Position numbers and translations under genes: made by a program
In this document: one piece after another, positions 1-12,071 of the stretch
How positions within the stretch are numbered: the first letter of the stretch is position 1
How the letters are laid out: each line of letters starts with the position of its first letter
NCBI RefSeq assembly: GCF_001659605.2
Contig: NC_035161.2
Coordinates: forward strand, 5,846,662-5,910,661
Length of the DNA stretch: 64,000 nt
Source: Manihot esculenta
Taxonomy: Eukaryota; Streptophyta; Magnoliopsida; Malpighiales; Euphorbiaceae
Reading direction: 5' to 3'
The notes under the pieces: generated by a model
The model's input: the letters and a program-made list of their open reading frames with translations, nothing else
Told to the model about the DNA's origin: nothing
Database searches by the model: none

Positions 1-1785
1 AACTATTACATAAACATAACTTTACTCTTCTTGACCTCCTGGCCTATCCCGTAACTGCATACCTGGGGGATTAGGGAAATGGGGTGAGCTACTAGAGCCC
101 AGTGAGCAGAATAATAAAATATTTAAAACATATGCTATAATGGAATGCATCACATCACAGACAAATCACATCAAGGATGGTTTTGTCACCAATAGTCCTC
201 TACATATCCAATAGTGCCAGGGGCATAGAATGGGCCTCGACCTGGTCTTTCTCTTAACATAGTGCCAGGGGCGTAGAATGGGCCTCGACCTGGACTTCCA
301 TACCATACCATACCATATCATATCATATCACATCATATCATACGAGGACTAAAGGATCATCCAACACTCATCCACATCATCATCATATTATGCAGTGCAA
401 CATATTCGTGAATTCTAATGCAAACAACCTAATATATCTCATGGCATTCGTGATGCATGAACATGTTCTAAAACTGATTTATTTACTTTGAAACATAAAG
501 AGTTATTCTACTCACCTCTGGCTAGCTCTGAAAAGACTCGGAAGCAGCTAACTCACTGCTGGGGTCCTCGGTTCCTCGGGTCCAAACCTACACAGGTGGA
601 CTCAAATACAGGTGGACTCAAATGAGGGACCAAACATACAAGAACATGACTCTAAACAACTCCCCAAAAACCCCCCTAAAACACCTTAAAACAATCATAG
701 AAATCATGCAAAGGAAGGCTGGACAGGGCACTTTCGGCGGCAGGTTCGGCGGCCGAAAGTCCCTCCAGAGACGAAAGTCATGCACCTTCGGCGGCACTTT
801 CGGCGGCCGAAGGTTCCTTCCAGAGACGAAACTCATGCATGTTCGGCGGCACCTTCAGCGGCCGAAACTCCCTTCCAGAGCCGAAAGTCTACTTTCGGGG
901 GCAGGGTTCGGCAGCCAAAGGCTGGCCTCTATAGGCAGGTTCGGCGGCCGAAAGTCCCTTTGGCTGCCGAACCTGAGTTCTTCCAAAGGGCAGAACTCAG
1001 CCTCCACAATGCACATTTGCCTCCCAAACCATCCAACTCAAAACCAACACTTTCTAAACATGCATACATACTTCCATAAGCTCAAAGGGGCCTCAAACTA
1101 ACCACAAACATATACAACATACATTGCTCAAAAACTCCACATAAACCCATAAACTCAATAAAAACCTAAACATGCATTTGTACCCCATAAACTTTCATAA
1201 AACTCGTTTAAAACATGAAATGAGCTAAGGATCTACTCTTACCTCTTGGAGAACGAGAGGAGAGGCGATCTAACTCGGAGATGGGGGAGATCTAACTCCT
1301 TGGGTCTCCAAGCTCCAAAACTTGCTCAAAGCTCACAAATCTTCAAAAACCAAGCAAATACTTGTTAAAACTTGAAAGATTGGAGGAAAATCGTCAAAAA
1401 GACCATAGGAGAGCATGGACTCACCGTTGGCCGAAAATGGGGAGAAAACTCACCCGTTTTGGCCATGGAGCCCTTATATAGGGGCTGGCTAGACCACCTT
1501 CGGCAGCCTAAAGTGCCTCCAAAACTCATGCAAGTTCGGCGGCCGAACTTGAGCCACTTTCGGAAGCCTAACTTGCCCCCCTAAACTATTCCATGTTCGG
1601 CGACCGAACCTAGAAATGCCTCCATGATCTTTTTCATTCAAATTTCCATTTCTTTCTTACTTAAAATCATAAAACACATTAAAACATTTTATGAAAACAT
1701 GATTTTACCCCTCTAGAGGTCTCCGACATCCGAGATCCCACCGGACGGTAGGAATTTCGATACCGGAGTCTAGCCGAGTATTACA
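1..1785 (-). mobile_element. Partial LTR of the Ty3/gypsy family, diverged copy
   Basis: The sequence aligns by eye to the 2.2-kb LTRs further right: the same GTGCCAGG...GGTCCTGG-type repeats (about 210-300), the same TTCGGCGGCCGAA-type palindromes (about 730-960 and 1495-1610), the TATA-like box on the minus strand near 1475-1480, and the terminal CCGAGTATTACA. About 400 bp of LTR must lie left of the window. No C-rich tract follows the end at 1785, so this is a 5' LTR (minus orientation) or a solo LTR. GTTGG at 1786-1790 would be the right target duplication, but its partner is outside the window. It is clearly more diverged than the LTRs at 3-23 kb. Confidence 0.8.
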
Positions 1786-3175
1786 GTTGGTCAAAATTAA
1801 TATTATATTCACTTGTAATATACTCTATGCAAGCTTTTACTTTGTAGAAAAATATTAGAGAGAGAAGGAAGCCCTTAGTGAGGTAGGTGACCGGTCTCGA
1901 AAAATGACCCCCGGCACCACAAAAACGGATAAGATGATGAAGCGACAATGCCAAAGAGCCTGAATCTTGCGCAAGACCTTAGTGAGGTAGGTGACCGATC
2001 TCGGAAAATGACTGCCAGCACCACAAAACCGGCTGGGGAGTGAACGCCAACATAGAAAAACAACATCAATAAAGGCCACGAGCCTCCAAGAGGAAAGGCA
2101 AAGGCTTGACTCCGACCTCGTACAAAAAAGCTTGAACAGCGCAAAAACAACACGTAAGGACACATTTCCAACCTCACATAAAAAGATTGGGGCATGGGAC
2201 CATAAATGAAAAGTTAAAATCCGGCCCTTCAAAGGAGCTCGAGTCACAAGGTAAAGAGACTTCGATCTCACACAACAGTCAAAAGCGCTAAAGCGCCATG
2301 CTGACCTCAAGAGGGTTCTAGAACAAAAGTAAAAAATATGGATCCGACCTCTCAAAAGAGCTCTGATTATAGGATAATAAGACCTCGATCTTGCCAAGCA
2401 GCTAGCGTATAAAGAAATTAAACTAAGGCACTTTCATGTAGCCATGCGGCCTACTAAAAGCCAATTCAAGGCTCATGGAGCCAAAATGCTAAAGTGCCAT
2501 GCCAATCTCAAGAAAATGAGCTTGGCACCGGTAAAGCCAATAGGCAGGAAAAATTAAGGCGAAGCGAATCCTAAGCAAAAGGCGTACCGAGATAGAGAAT
2601 CAAATGAAAGACTAGGGGCAATCATAAGAGACACCGACCTCAAAAATTGACCGCTGGCACTAAACCAGCTCGGTTAGCCTAGAGAAAGGTCTAAGCAGCA
2701 AAGAGCCCGCAAAACGCTTGAGGGCAGACAGCCCGAAAAATACTCGGGGGCAAAAACCCAACTAACCGAGACATACCCGAGAACCAAACGCTCAGATAAA
2801 GAATCAAGGAGACAGGAGCAATGTAAAAGACCGAATAAACTATTCTAAATGACCGGATGGGGCAGTAGAAAGCCCTGACTCATTGGATATAAAAGAATCA
2901 AACTGCAGTATGGTCAAGTCCAAAACAGATAGTTCGACCTCTTCAATCCAGGGTCGATCTCCTCAGAAGCTCAGAGGGGCTTTATGTCTGTACCGGCAAG
3001 GCTATAAGCCTATAAAAGAAAAGTTAGAGCTGAACAAACAAGCAGTCAGACTGAAACATAGCCCGTATAAAGCTCGACAAGAAAGCAAGAAATTAAGTCC
3101 GACTTCACAAAAGAGCTTGGGGCACCAAAGTGAAGAAAGCGAAATCCTAAACTCCCGAGCTCGTAGCACAAACAG
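1786..3175 (+). mobile_element. Left part of an older LTR retrotransposon, interrupted at 3175
   Basis: This stretch is non-coding and moderately GC-rich. It has imperfect repeats such as CTTAGTGAGGTAGGTGACCG (near 1876 and again near 1978) and several variants of 'GACCTC..AAAAG.GCT'. The gypsy element at 3176-22820 duplicated AACAG here, so the sequence continues at 22826. I read it as the 3' untranslated, repeat-rich part of a Tat/Ogre-like element, because its continuation contains a candidate purine tract and LTR. Long open frames on the minus strand (for example 1855-2397) have no recognisable domain and are probably chance. Confidence 0.5.
3171..3175. repeat. Target site duplication AACAG (left)
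   Basis: AACAG here and AACAG at 22821-22825 flank the outer gypsy element exactly outside TGTAACG...TATTACA. This defines the insertion borders. Confidence 0.95.
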
Positions 3176-3794
3176 TGTAACGACCCGAAAATCGGACCGC
3201 TACCGGCGCTAGGATCCGGGTCGACTTAAGGCCGCCGGGACCCGTAGCAAGCCTGACATAAAACCTGTAAACCTGTATAATCCCATACATGATCAACAAC
3301 ATGCATAAAAATTAAAACTTTTCTTTCCATGAACATCAACCAAACTCAACCTGTGCATAAACATTAACATAACATTGCTCCCTCTGTGGGATCTCATCTG
3401 TACCCTCAATGGGTGACATATTAACTGTTGAGTTGGTTTACATAAACATCATCAAAATCTCTAAGATCATGTATAAAGAGGGATACAACATTCTATGGTC
3501 AAGCACACACTAACATCCATAAAACTCATTACATAATTATACTGTACTTTTACATTACAATTTGATCATGTCCATTGCTAGCTATTACATAAGCATGACT
3601 TCTTCACTCTAACCGAACTCCCGTACTATACTGTACCTGCAAGCCTGGGGGTGAAGGGAGAGGGGTGAGCTAAAAGCCCAGTGAGTAGAGCTAGTAAAAT
3701 ACATTAACACTATGCTCAAATGGAATGCATCATAACACAAACAATTCACATAAGGGTTGGGTGAACTTGTCACCAATTAGTCCAAGCTAACATA

Positions 3795-3975
3795 GTGCCA
3801 GGCCGTAGCATGGGGTCCTGGTCTTCCTGTCATACATACATTACTTACCATTATTCCAGGGCCTCCTCTGGGCTCCTGGTCTTCGAGTCCACAATCGTGC
3901 CAGGCCGTAGAATGGGGTCCTGGTCTTTCATTTCCGTGCCAGGCCGTAGAATGGGGTCCTGGTCTTCCTGTCATG
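3795..3975. repeat. LTR-internal GTGCCAGG...GGTCCTGGTCTT repeat array
   Basis: Three clear copies of a roughly 38-bp unit (starting near 3795, 3897 and 3936), each with the partly self-complementary ends CCAGGCCGTAG and GGGGTCCTGG. A degenerate copy (CCAGGGCCTCC...GGCTCCTGG) lies between. The same array recurs in every LTR of this family in the window (about 5097, 12695, 21219). It creates small artefactual open frames on both strands. Confidence 0.8.
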
Positions 3976-4468
3976 GACTAATTGGGTCATCCAACATTCA
4001 CCCACATCAACAATAAATGATGCAATGCGGCATATTCGTGAAACTAATGCAATCATTCTATTGCATAATCATGATGCATGAAACATGATAAAACATTTAA
4101 TTTAAAAGATTGAGTTTAGTTCCACTCACCTCTGGCTGACTCTGACAATACCGAAGCAGCTGAACTCACTGCTGGGGTCCTCGGTTCCTCGGGTCCAAAC
4201 CTACACAGGTGGACTCAAATGAGGGACCAAACATGCTAGAACATAACTCTAGAATATTCCCCAAAAACCCCCTAAAACATCATGAAATAATCACATAGAG
4301 ATATGCATGAAATGGCTGAACAGGGCACTTTCGGCGGCACCTTCGGCGGCCGAAAGTCCTGGACAGAGACGAAACTCAGGTAGGTTCGGCGGCACCTTCG
4401 GCGGCCGAAAGTGCCAGACAGAGACGAAAGTCTCTTTTCGGGGGCACCTTCGGCAGCCGAATGCTGCC

Positions 4469-4473
4469 TCCAC
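4469..4473. repeat. Target site duplication TCCAC (left) of the inner element
   Basis: TCCAC precedes the inner element here and follows it at 14306-14310. This is a perfect 5-bp duplication inside the outer element's LTR. Confidence 0.95.
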
Positions 4474-6706
4474 TGTAACGACCCGAAAATCGGACCGCTA
4501 CCGGCGCTAGGATCCGGGTCGACTTAAGGCCGCCGGGACCCGTAGCAAGCCTAACATAATACCTGTAAACCTGTATAATCCCATACATGATCAACAATAA
4601 GCATAAAAATTGAAACTTTCCTTTGCATACTCATCAACCAAACTCAACCTGTACATAAACATTAATATAACATTGATCCCTCTGTGGGATCTCATCTGTG
4701 CCCTCAAGGGGTAACATAACATCTGTTGAGTTGGTTTACATAAACATCATCAAAATCTCTAAGATCATGTATAAAGAGGGATACAACAATCTATGGTCAA
4801 GCACATACTAACATCCATAAAACTCATTACATAACTATACTGTACTTTTACATTACAATTTTGATCATGTCCATTTCTATCTATTACATAAGCATGACTT
4901 CTTCACTCTATCCGAACTCCCGCACTATATCCTGTACTTGTAAGCCTGGGGGAAAAGGGAGAGGGGTGAGCTAAAAGCCCAGTGAGTAGAGCTAGTAAAA
5001 ACACATTAACACTATGCTCAAATGAAATGCATCATAACACAGACAATTCACATAAGGGTTGGGTGAACTTGTCACCAATTAGTCCAAGCTAACATAGTGC
5101 CAGGCCGTAGCATGGGGTCCTGGTCTTCCTGTCATACATACATTACTTACCATTTTCCCAGGGCCTCCTCTAGGCTCCTGGTCTTCGAGTCCACAATCGT
5201 GCCAGGCCGTAGAATGGGGTCCTGGTCTTTCATTTCCGTGCCAGGCCGTAGAATGGGGTCCTGGTCTTCCTGTCATGGACTAATTGGGTCATCCAACATT
5301 CACCCACATCAACAATAAATGATGCAATGCGGCATATTCGTGAAACTAATGCAATCATCCTATTGCATAATCATGATGCATGAAACATGATAAAACATTT
5401 AATTTAAAAGATTGAGTTTAGTTCCACTCACCTCTGGCTGACTCTGACAACACCGAAGCAGCTGAACTCACTGCTGGGGTCCTCGGTTCCTCGGGTCCGA
5501 ACCTACACAGGTGGACTCAAATGAGGGACCAAACATACCTGAACATAACTCTAAAATATTCCCCAAAAACCCCCTAAAACATCATGAAAACATCACAGAA
5601 AATATGCATGAAATGGCTGAACAGGGCACTTTCGGCGGCACCTTCGGCGGCCGAAAGTCCTGGACAGAGACGAAACTCAGGTAGGTTCGGCGGCACCTTC
5701 GGCGGCCGAAAGTGCCAGACAGAGACGAAAGTCTCTTTTCGGGGGCACCTTCGGCAGCCGAATGCTGCCTCCATAAAAGGGGTTCGGCGGCCGAAACTCC
5801 CTTCGGCTGCCGAACCTGGTTTCTGCCAAACGGGCAGAAACTTGGTTCAAATGAACCTCCTGCCTCCCAAAACCATAAATCATGCATATATCTCAACCAA
5901 AACATGCATACAAGTTCCTAGGGGCCTCAAACATGCACATACCCCATCTACAACACTTCAAACATACTCAAACAAGCTACATTGTTCAAAACATCAATAT
6001 ATACCCATAACCTCAACATATAACCTAACATGCATTTCTACCCATAGATCTTGCATAAACTTATTTAAAACTCATAAGGAGCTTAAGATCGGCTCTTACC
6101 TCTTGAAGATCGAGAGGGAGACGACCTAAACTTGGAGATCCACGAAAGTGAGCTCCTGAGTTCCCAAAGCTCCAAAACTTGTTTCAAAAGCTTAAATCTT
6201 CAAAACCAAGTGAAAACAAGTGAGAATATTGAAAGATTTAGAGGAAGAACATTGAAAATGGGTGAGGGACGGCGGGAAGCTCACCTTGGCCGAAAATGGG
6301 GAAAAAGCTCGCCCGTTTTCGGCTAAGGGACCCTTTTATAGTGGCTGGCCAGACCACGTTCGGGGGCCGAATGTGCCTCCGCATCCATGCAAATGTTCGG
6401 CGGCCGAACTTCACTTTCGGCGGCCGAACCTTTACTTCCCTCACTCATGCTTTCGGGGGCCTAACGTGCCTCCAAAACGCATGCATGTTCGGCGGCCGAA
6501 CTTGACTTTCGGCGGCCGAACCTGGGTTTTCCTCCAAAGACTTTTCATGTAAAAAAAAAAACTCATTTAATTTCATACTTAAAATCATAAAACACCTTAA
6601 AACATTTTTTTTATAAAACAAGATTCTACCCTTCTAGAGGTCTCCGACATCCGAGATTCCACCGGATGGTAGGAATTCCGATACCGGAGTCTAGCCGGGT
6701 ATTACA
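4474..6706 (-). repeat. Inner element 3' LTR
   Basis: Runs from TGTAACGACCCG to GGGTATTACA. In element orientation it begins at 6706 with U3. A TATA box lies on the minus strand at 6334-6340, with palindrome clusters at about 6358-6530 (upstream) and 5630-5820 (downstream). Confidence 0.95.
6334..6340 (-). promoter_or_regulatory. TATA box of the inner 3' LTR
   Basis: TATAAAA on the minus strand in the context CTATAAAAGGGTCCC, just downstream of the U3 palindrome cluster. Transcription from a 3' LTR would read leftward into the outer element's LTR. Confidence 0.65.
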
Positions 6707-6720
6707 TTCTCCCCCCCTTA
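6707..6720 (-). other. Polypurine tract of the inner element
   Basis: On the minus strand TAAGGGGGGGAGAA lies directly against the 3' LTR. This is the expected primer site for plus-strand DNA synthesis. Confidence 0.85.
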
Positions 6721-6802
6721 AGAATATTCGTCCCCGAATGTTCCTCAACTAGCACATGCATAGCAATCAACATAACATACATACAACACATAGAGACTAA
6801 CC

Positions 6803-9800
6803 TTAAAAGAGATGGGGATACTGTTGGAGCATGGACTCCCGTGTCTCCCAGGTACACTCCTCAATATTGTGGTGGTTCCAAAGGACTTTCACCATCGGGA
6901 TTTCCTTGTTCCTCAGCTTCCTGATCTGGGTGTCTAAGATCCGTACTGGCTGCTCAACATAGGTGAGATCCTCTTGGATCTCCACATCAGGCTCACTAAG
7001 AACCTTGCCCGGATCTGACACGAACTTTCTCAACATAGAAACATGGAAAACCGGATGGATTCTCTTCATTGAAGCAGGTAAATCCAGCTTGTACGATACA
7101 TTCCCAATCTTTTGCAAGACTTCAAAGGGTCCGATGTACCGCGGAGCCAACTTACCTTTCTTCCCGAACCGAACCACTCCTTTCATTGGAGACACCTTGA
7201 GCAATACCAGATCCCCCTCCTGAAACTCTACTAATCTTCTGCGGATGTCTGCATAACTCTTCTGTCTGCTTGTAGCCGTTTTGATTCTTTCTCTGATCAT
7301 GGGCACCACCCTGCTGGTGATCTCTACTAGCTCGGGTCCTGCTAAGGACCTCTCTCCTACCTCTTCCCAGCAAACAGGTGATCTGCACTTCCTTCCATAT
7401 AAAGCTTCATATGGAGCCATCCCGATGCTAGCATGATGGCTGTTATTGTAGGCAAACTCCACCAAAGGTAGATGCTGCCTCCAAGAACCGCCAAAATCCA
7501 GCACACACATTCTCAGCATATCTTCTATGGTCTGGATGGTCCTCTCTGACTGTCCGTCTGTCTGTGGATGGAAGGCAGTGCTAAAATCCAATCTAGTACC
7601 CATGGCGTTCTGCAGACTCCGCCAAAACCTGGAGGTGAACTGGGGCCCTCTATCTGACACGATGGAAACAGGAACCCCATGCAGTCTGACTATCTCATCA
7701 ACATATACCTGCGCCAACTTGTCCACAGAATAGCCACTCCTGACAGGGATGAAGTGAGCAGATTTGGTGAGTCTGTCCACAATCACCCATATGGAGTCCA
7801 ATCTGTTGGACGTCGCCGGTAACCCCACTACGAAGTCCATAGCTATGTTCTCCCATTTCCACTCTGGAATAGGTAGCGGGTTAAGCATTCCAGCCGGCTT
7901 CTGATGTTCCAGCTTCACCCTCTGACAAACTTCGCAGGCTGACACAAACTGTGCCACTTCTTTCTTCATAGCTGGCCACCAATAAACCTTCTTTAGATCC
8001 TGATACATCTTGGTGGCTCCGGGGTGAATGCTGTATCTTGCATTATGAGCCTCTCTCATAATGTCTCCTTTTAGCCCAATGTCATCTGGTACACACAATC
8101 GACTCCCATAGCGGAGGATCCCCTTGTTGTCGAATCTGAACTCGCTGTCTTTGCCCGACTGAACAGTCCTGGCAATCTTTACTAACTCTGGGTCCTCATG
8201 CTGTTTCTGAGCCACCTGCTCCAGAAACACGGGTGTCACTTTCATCTGAGCAACCAAGGCACCTGTACCAGACAACTCCAACTGTAGACCTTCCTCAATG
8301 AGCTTGTAAAACTCCTTCACCACCGGTCTCCTCTCTGCCGTGATGTGGGATAGGCTGCCTAGTGACTTCCGGCTTAGGGCGTCTGCCACAACATTCGCCT
8401 TACCCGGATGATACTGAATCTTGCAATCATAGTCACTCAGCAACTCTACCCATCTCCTCTGTCTCAAATTCAAATCTCTTTGACTCAGGATGTACTGCAG
8501 GCACTTATGATCTGTGAAGATCTCACATTTTACCCCATAGAGGTAGTGCCTCCACATCTTGAGTGCAAAGATTACTGCTGCCATCTCAAGGTCATGTGTG
8601 GGGTAATTCAACTCATGCTTCTTTAGCTGTCTAGAAGCATAAGCAATCACCCGTTCGTTCTGCATAAGCACACAACCCAGTCCCACACGGGACGCGTCAC
8701 AAAAGACTGTAAAGTCCTCTCCACTAGATGGCAGAGCTAAAACTGGTGCTGAAGTCAACCTCTTCTTGAGCTCTTCAAAACTCTCCTCGCACTGGTCGGT
8801 CCACAGAAATTTCTGATTCTTCCTGGTTAGTCTGGTCAGAGGAGCTGCTATCTTTGAGAAGTCCTGAACGAACCTCCTGTAGTAACCTGCCAAACCCAAG
8901 AAACTTCTAATCTCTGTCACTGAAGTGGGTCTAGGCCAGTTAGCCACAGTCTCTGTCTTCTTGGGGTCTACCTCTATTCCATTCTCTGACACTACATGCC
9001 CCAAGAATGAAATGCTCCTTAGCCAGAACTCGCACTTGGAGAACTTGGCATACAAGCCATGTTCCCTTAGGGTCTGTAGAACCAACCTCAGATGATGGGC
9101 ATGCTCCTCTGCATTCCTGGAATACACCAAGATATCATCTATGAAGACAATAACAAAGTGATCCAGGTATTGGCTAAACACTCTATTCATGAGGTCCATG
9201 AATGCTGCAGGGGCGTTAGTTAACCCGAACGGCATCACAAGGAACTCAAAATGCCCATATCTGGTCCTGAAAGCCGTCTTTGGCACATCCTCTCCCCTGA
9301 TCCTCAACTGATGATACCCGGACCTCAGATCTATTTTGGAGAAACAACCCGCTCCTGCTAGCTGGTCGAATAGATCGTCGATCCTTGGCAATGGGTACTT
9401 GTTCTTGGTAGTGACTTTGTTCAACTGTCTGTAGTCGATACAAAGTCTAAGGGATCCATCCTTCTTTCTCACAAACAAAACTGGAGCACCCCAAGGTGAG
9501 GTACTCGGTCGGATGAAGCCCTTGTCTACCAGCTCCTGCAACTGCTCCTTCAACTCTTTCAATTCAGCTGGTGCCATCCTGTAGGGAGGGATAGAGATCG
9601 GTCTGGTACCAGGCATTAACTCAATCTCGAACTCTATCTCCCTAGCAGGTGGTAACCCTGGCAGCTCGTCCGGGAACACATCTAAGAACTCTCTAACCAC
9701 TGGCACCGAGGCGGGCTCTCTAACCTGACTATTAAGCTCTCTCACATGAGCCAAATACCCCTGGCATCCCCTCCTAAGCAACCTACGAGCCTGAAGAGCT

Positions 9801-11887
9801 GAGATCATACCTCTAGGTGTACCCCTCCTGTCTCCTCTGAAGACAACCTCTGATCCATCCTGACCTCTGAACCTGACTACCTTGTCCCTGCAGTCCAAGG
9901 TAGCACCATGGGTAGATAACCAGTCCATCCCTAGAATGACGTCAAAGTCTGTCAAATCTAGAACCACAAGGTCGGCGGACATGCATCTCCCCTCAACAAA
10001 GACTGGACTACACTGACAGACTGACTCTGCCACTGATGGATCACACTTGGGTCCACTGACCCAGAGAGGACACTCTAACTCAGAGATCATCAATCCCAAC
10101 CTCTGAACGGCTCTCAGAGCAATAAATGAATGAGATGCACCAGGGTCCATCAAGGCATATACATCTGAACAACCAATAATTAAGTTACCTGCCACCACGG
10201 TGTTAGATGCATCTGCCTCTTGCTGTGTCATTGTGAAGATCCGTGCTGGAGCTGATGGACCTTCACCTCTGAAACCCGCTGAAGAAGAGGCTGCTCCTCT
10301 CCCTCTGCCTCTGCCACTGGCCTGAGTCATGGCTGGAGCTGCTGGCTGTGCTACACTGCCTGAAGCTGTCTGCTGGGACTGAGCCATCGGGGCCGCTCTT
10401 GGACAATCTCGAGCCATATGCCCTTCCTGACCACATCTAAAACAAGTGTTCGTCCCAAACCGACATACTCCCCTGTGTGGTTTACCACACCTTGCACAAA
10501 CTACATTGTCCGCACCAGAGCTTGAGCCACTCCCAAATCCCAGACTGGACTTGACTTTACTCCAGAACTTATTCTTCTTACCCTTGGGTTTACCCCATCT
10601 TTTGCTGCCTGAAACTGCTGCACTCAAGGTAGAGGGATCTAACCTTCCCCCTCCCGGAGTTTTAGAACCCGAAGCTTGTGTCACTGTCTGCTTAACTGTC
10701 CCCTGAACGATGGCACTAGCCTCCATTCTCCTAGCCATGTCTACTATGGCGTGAAAACTCTCTCTATCTGCTGACTGTACCAAGGAGGAATACCTGGGAT
10801 GGAGCTTCATGATATACCTCCTCGACTTCTTCTGGTCTGTGCTAAGGTCTTGCCCTGCAAATGGCAGCAACTCCATAAACCTGTCAGTATATTCGTCTAC
10901 ACTCATGTCATCAGTTTGCCTCAACTGCTCGAATTCTATCATCTTCAATTCCCTTGAACTATCAGGGAATGCCCATCCTGCAAATTCGTTTGCAAACTCT
11001 TCCCAAGTCATGCTGTCCACTCTCGGGTTCACATAATTCTTGAACCACTCCCGTGCCTTCTTGCACTTAAGCGTGAACCCAGCCATCTGAATGGCTCTAC
11101 TGTCATCCGCCCCTATCTCATCTGTAATTGCCTTGACCCGCTCCAAGTACACGAACGGATCATCACCTGTCTCAAACTGGGGAGCACCCAGCTTCATATA
11201 GTCTGTCATCTTAACCTTGCTCCCACTGGCTGAGCTAGGTCTAGGAGGTTGAGCAACTGGGGCTGCTGGTTCTGTAGGTGGTGGAGGTGGTGCAACATTT
11301 TCTGAGGTAGGGTTTGCTGGATTTGGATAGTAGGGTGGAGGTGGATACATTGGGTACTGAGAGTATGGTGGGTAGTATGGTGGGTATGGCATCTGTGTGG
11401 GATAAGGGGTGAAACTAGGGTAATCCGATGTACCTCCCATCGAATACCCGGGATGTTGTGAGAAATGTGGGTAGTGAGGTGGCTGTACAAATCCCGAGGC
11501 CTGAGTGCCTCCTTGGGACTCTCCCATTCCTTCTTCTGGCATACTGACTCCCAAACTGCCATCCCTCCTCTGTTCCACGTCCATATCATCTCCCATATCC
11601 TCTGACGCTCCTCCCTGAACTGTTCCTCTGACTGACCTGCTTCTACCCAGATCCAAAGACCTTCTAGGGTCTCTTGCTACTCTGTCCCTGTTGGACCTGC
11701 TAGACATTGCCCTAGGCAATGCTGGAGGACGGGCGCTCATGCCCTCATCCTCAGGTGGTACTCCAGTCAATCTTGCTGATCGACGAGTTCCTCTCATCCT
11801 GTTTTCTGAAAAACAGTACACATCACAAGCAACATTAGCATCATATGGTTCATGTGGGCACACATGAACCCTCATCACATACATCAC
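6803..11887 (-). CDS. Intact gag-pol polyprotein, Ty3/gypsy chromovirus (Tekay/Del-like)
   Basis: A single open frame of 1694 codons encodes the proteins for particle formation, reverse transcription and integration. In order: a Pro/Tyr-rich N-terminal segment; retrotransposon gag domain (about residues 245-400); a Cys-rich segment and CCHC knuckle [14 protein letters not shown] (about 479-493); protease with ALMDPGAS (about 579); reverse transcriptase (about 765-950, with FIDD in place of the usual Y[IV]DD); RNase H (from FCDAS, about 1050); integrase with its HHCC zinc module (about 1285-1320), DDE core and [11 protein letters not shown]; a GPF module (about 1587); and a chromodomain-like tail ending YPHLF. 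The domain order protease-RT-RNase H-integrase is that of Ty3/gypsy. The likely start is Met31 (ATG at 11795-11797), because the first 30 codons overlap a perfect RNA hairpin and a consensus 3' splice site. No frameshift or stop is present. Confidence 0.95.
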   Translation of the reverse strand: MMYVMRVHVCPHEPYDANVACDVYCFSENRMRGTRRSARLTGVPPEDEGMSARPPALPRAMSSRSNRDRVARDPRRSLDLGRSRSVRGTVQGGASEDMGDDMDVEQRRDGSLGVSMPEEGMGESQGGTQASGFVQPPHYPHFSQHPGYSMGGTSDYPSFTPYPTQMPYPPYYPPYSQYPMYPPPPYYPNPANPTSENVAPPPPPTEPAAPVAQPPRPSSASGSKVKMTDYMKLGAPQFETGDDPFVYLERVKAITDEIGADDSRAIQMAGFTLKCKKAREWFKNYVNPRVDSMTWEEFANEFAGWAFPDSSRELKMIEFEQLRQTDDMSVDEYTDRFMELLPFAGQDLSTDQKKSRRYIMKLHPRYSSLVQSADRESFHAIVDMARRMEASAIVQGTVKQTVTQASGSKTPGGGRLDPSTLSAAVSGSKRWGKPKGKKNKFWSKVKSSLGFGSGSSSGADNVVCARCGKPHRGVCRFGTNTCFRCGQEGHMARDCPRAAPMAQSQQTASGSVAQPAAPAMTQASGRGRGRGAASSSAGFRGEGPSAPARIFTMTQQEADASNTVVAGNLIIGCSDVYALMDPGASHSFIALRAVQRLGLMISELECPLWVSGPKCDPSVAESVCQCSPVFVEGRCMSADLVVLDLTDFDVILGMDWLSTHGATLDCRDKVVRFRGQDGSEVVFRGDRRGTPRGMISALQARRLLRRGCQGYLAHVRELNSQVREPASVPVVREFLDVFPDELPGLPPAREIEFEIELMPGTRPISIPPYRMAPAELKELKEQLQELVDKGFIRPSTSPWGAPVLFVRKKDGSLRLCIDYRQLNKVTTKNKYPLPRIDDLFDQLAGAGCFSKIDLRSGYHQLRIRGEDVPKTAFRTRYGHFEFLVMPFGLTNAPAAFMDLMNRVFSQYLDHFVIVFIDDILVYSRNAEEHAHHLRLVLQTLREHGLYAKFSKCEFWLRSISFLGHVVSENGIEVDPKKTETVANWPRPTSVTEIRSFLGLAGYYRRFVQDFSKIAAPLTRLTRKNQKFLWTDQCEESFEELKKRLTSAPVLALPSSGEDFTVFCDASRVGLGCVLMQNERVIAYASRQLKKHELNYPTHDLEMAAVIFALKMWRHYLYGVKCEIFTDHKCLQYILSQRDLNLRQRRWVELLSDYDCKIQYHPGKANVVADALSRKSLGSLSHITAERRPVVKEFYKLIEEGLQLELSGTGALVAQMKVTPVFLEQVAQKQHEDPELVKIARTVQSGKDSEFRFDNKGILRYGSRLCVPDDIGLKGDIMREAHNARYSIHPGATKMYQDLKKVYWWPAMKKEVAQFVSACEVCQRVKLEHQKPAGMLNPLPIPEWKWENIAMDFVVGLPATSNRLDSIWVIVDRLTKSAHFIPVRSGYSVDKLAQVYVDEIVRLHGVPVSIVSDRGPQFTSRFWRSLQNAMGTRLDFSTAFHPQTDGQSERTIQTIEDMLRMCVLDFGGSWRQHLPLVEFAYNNSHHASIGMAPYEALYGRKCRSPVCWEEVGERSLAGPELVEITSRVVPMIRERIKTATSRQKSYADIRRRLVEFQEGDLVLLKVSPMKGVVRFGKKGKLAPRYIGPFEVLQKIGNVSYKLDLPASMKRIHPVFHVSMLRKFVSDPGKVLSEPDVEIQEDLTYVEQPVRILDTQIRKLRNKEIPMVKVLWNHHNIEECTWETRESMLQQYPHLF
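11847..11870 (-). other. Perfect hairpin in the retroelement leader
   Basis: GGTTCATGTG, four-base loop GGCA, then CACATGAACC form a perfect 10-bp stem. It lies between the primer site and the probable gag start and is repeated exactly in the outer copy (20375-20398). A role in RNA dimerisation or packaging is inference. Confidence 0.7.
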
Positions 11888-12055
11888 ATATCATAGCATA
11901 TCATTAATGCACATGCATATTATCATGGCATTTCACATCATCATACAAGACAGGACTCCACATCCTATCCTAGTGGACATGATCTTTTCCTATTGTGCTT
12001 GACCTTCTATAACCTCTATGAGCCCGACACTCTAGGTCCGACCATATGAACCTAG

Positions 12056-12068
12056 GGCTCTGATACCA
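12056..12068 (-). other. Primer binding site (tRNA-iMet), inner element
   Basis: The minus strand reads TGGTATCAGAGCC, complementary to the 3' end of plant initiator tRNA-Met, three bases from the 5' LTR border. Confidence 0.9.
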
Positions 12069-12071
12069 TTC

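Larger units (their letters stand above)
3176..4473 (-). repeat. Outer element 3' LTR, first segment
   Basis: Begins TGTAACGACCCG at the element border and stops at the TCCAC insertion point of the inner element. It contains the GTGCCAGG tandem units (3795-3975) and half of the palindrome cluster (about 4328-4462). It continues at 14311. Confidence 0.95.

Noticed and set aside
622..1101. Open frames rich in RPK/FGGR repeats within LTRs (also 5584-6129, 13182-13727, 21731-22180)
   Set aside because: They are translations of the GC-rich palindrome clusters of the LTR, recur on both strands and in several frames, and match no protein domain.
1855..2397. 180-codon minus-strand frame
   Set aside because: No domain, overlaps imperfect repeats of an old LTR element, and no start context or neighbours supporting a gene.
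3777..3974. 'GRPGPHSTAWH' repeat frames (also 5079-5276, 12677-12874)
   Set aside because: They arise from the LTR's GTGCCAGG tandem array; low-complexity artefacts.
11206..11589. His-rich minus-strand frame overlapping gag (also 19734-20117)
   Set aside because: Out-of-frame shadow of the Pro/Tyr-rich N-terminal part of Gag.
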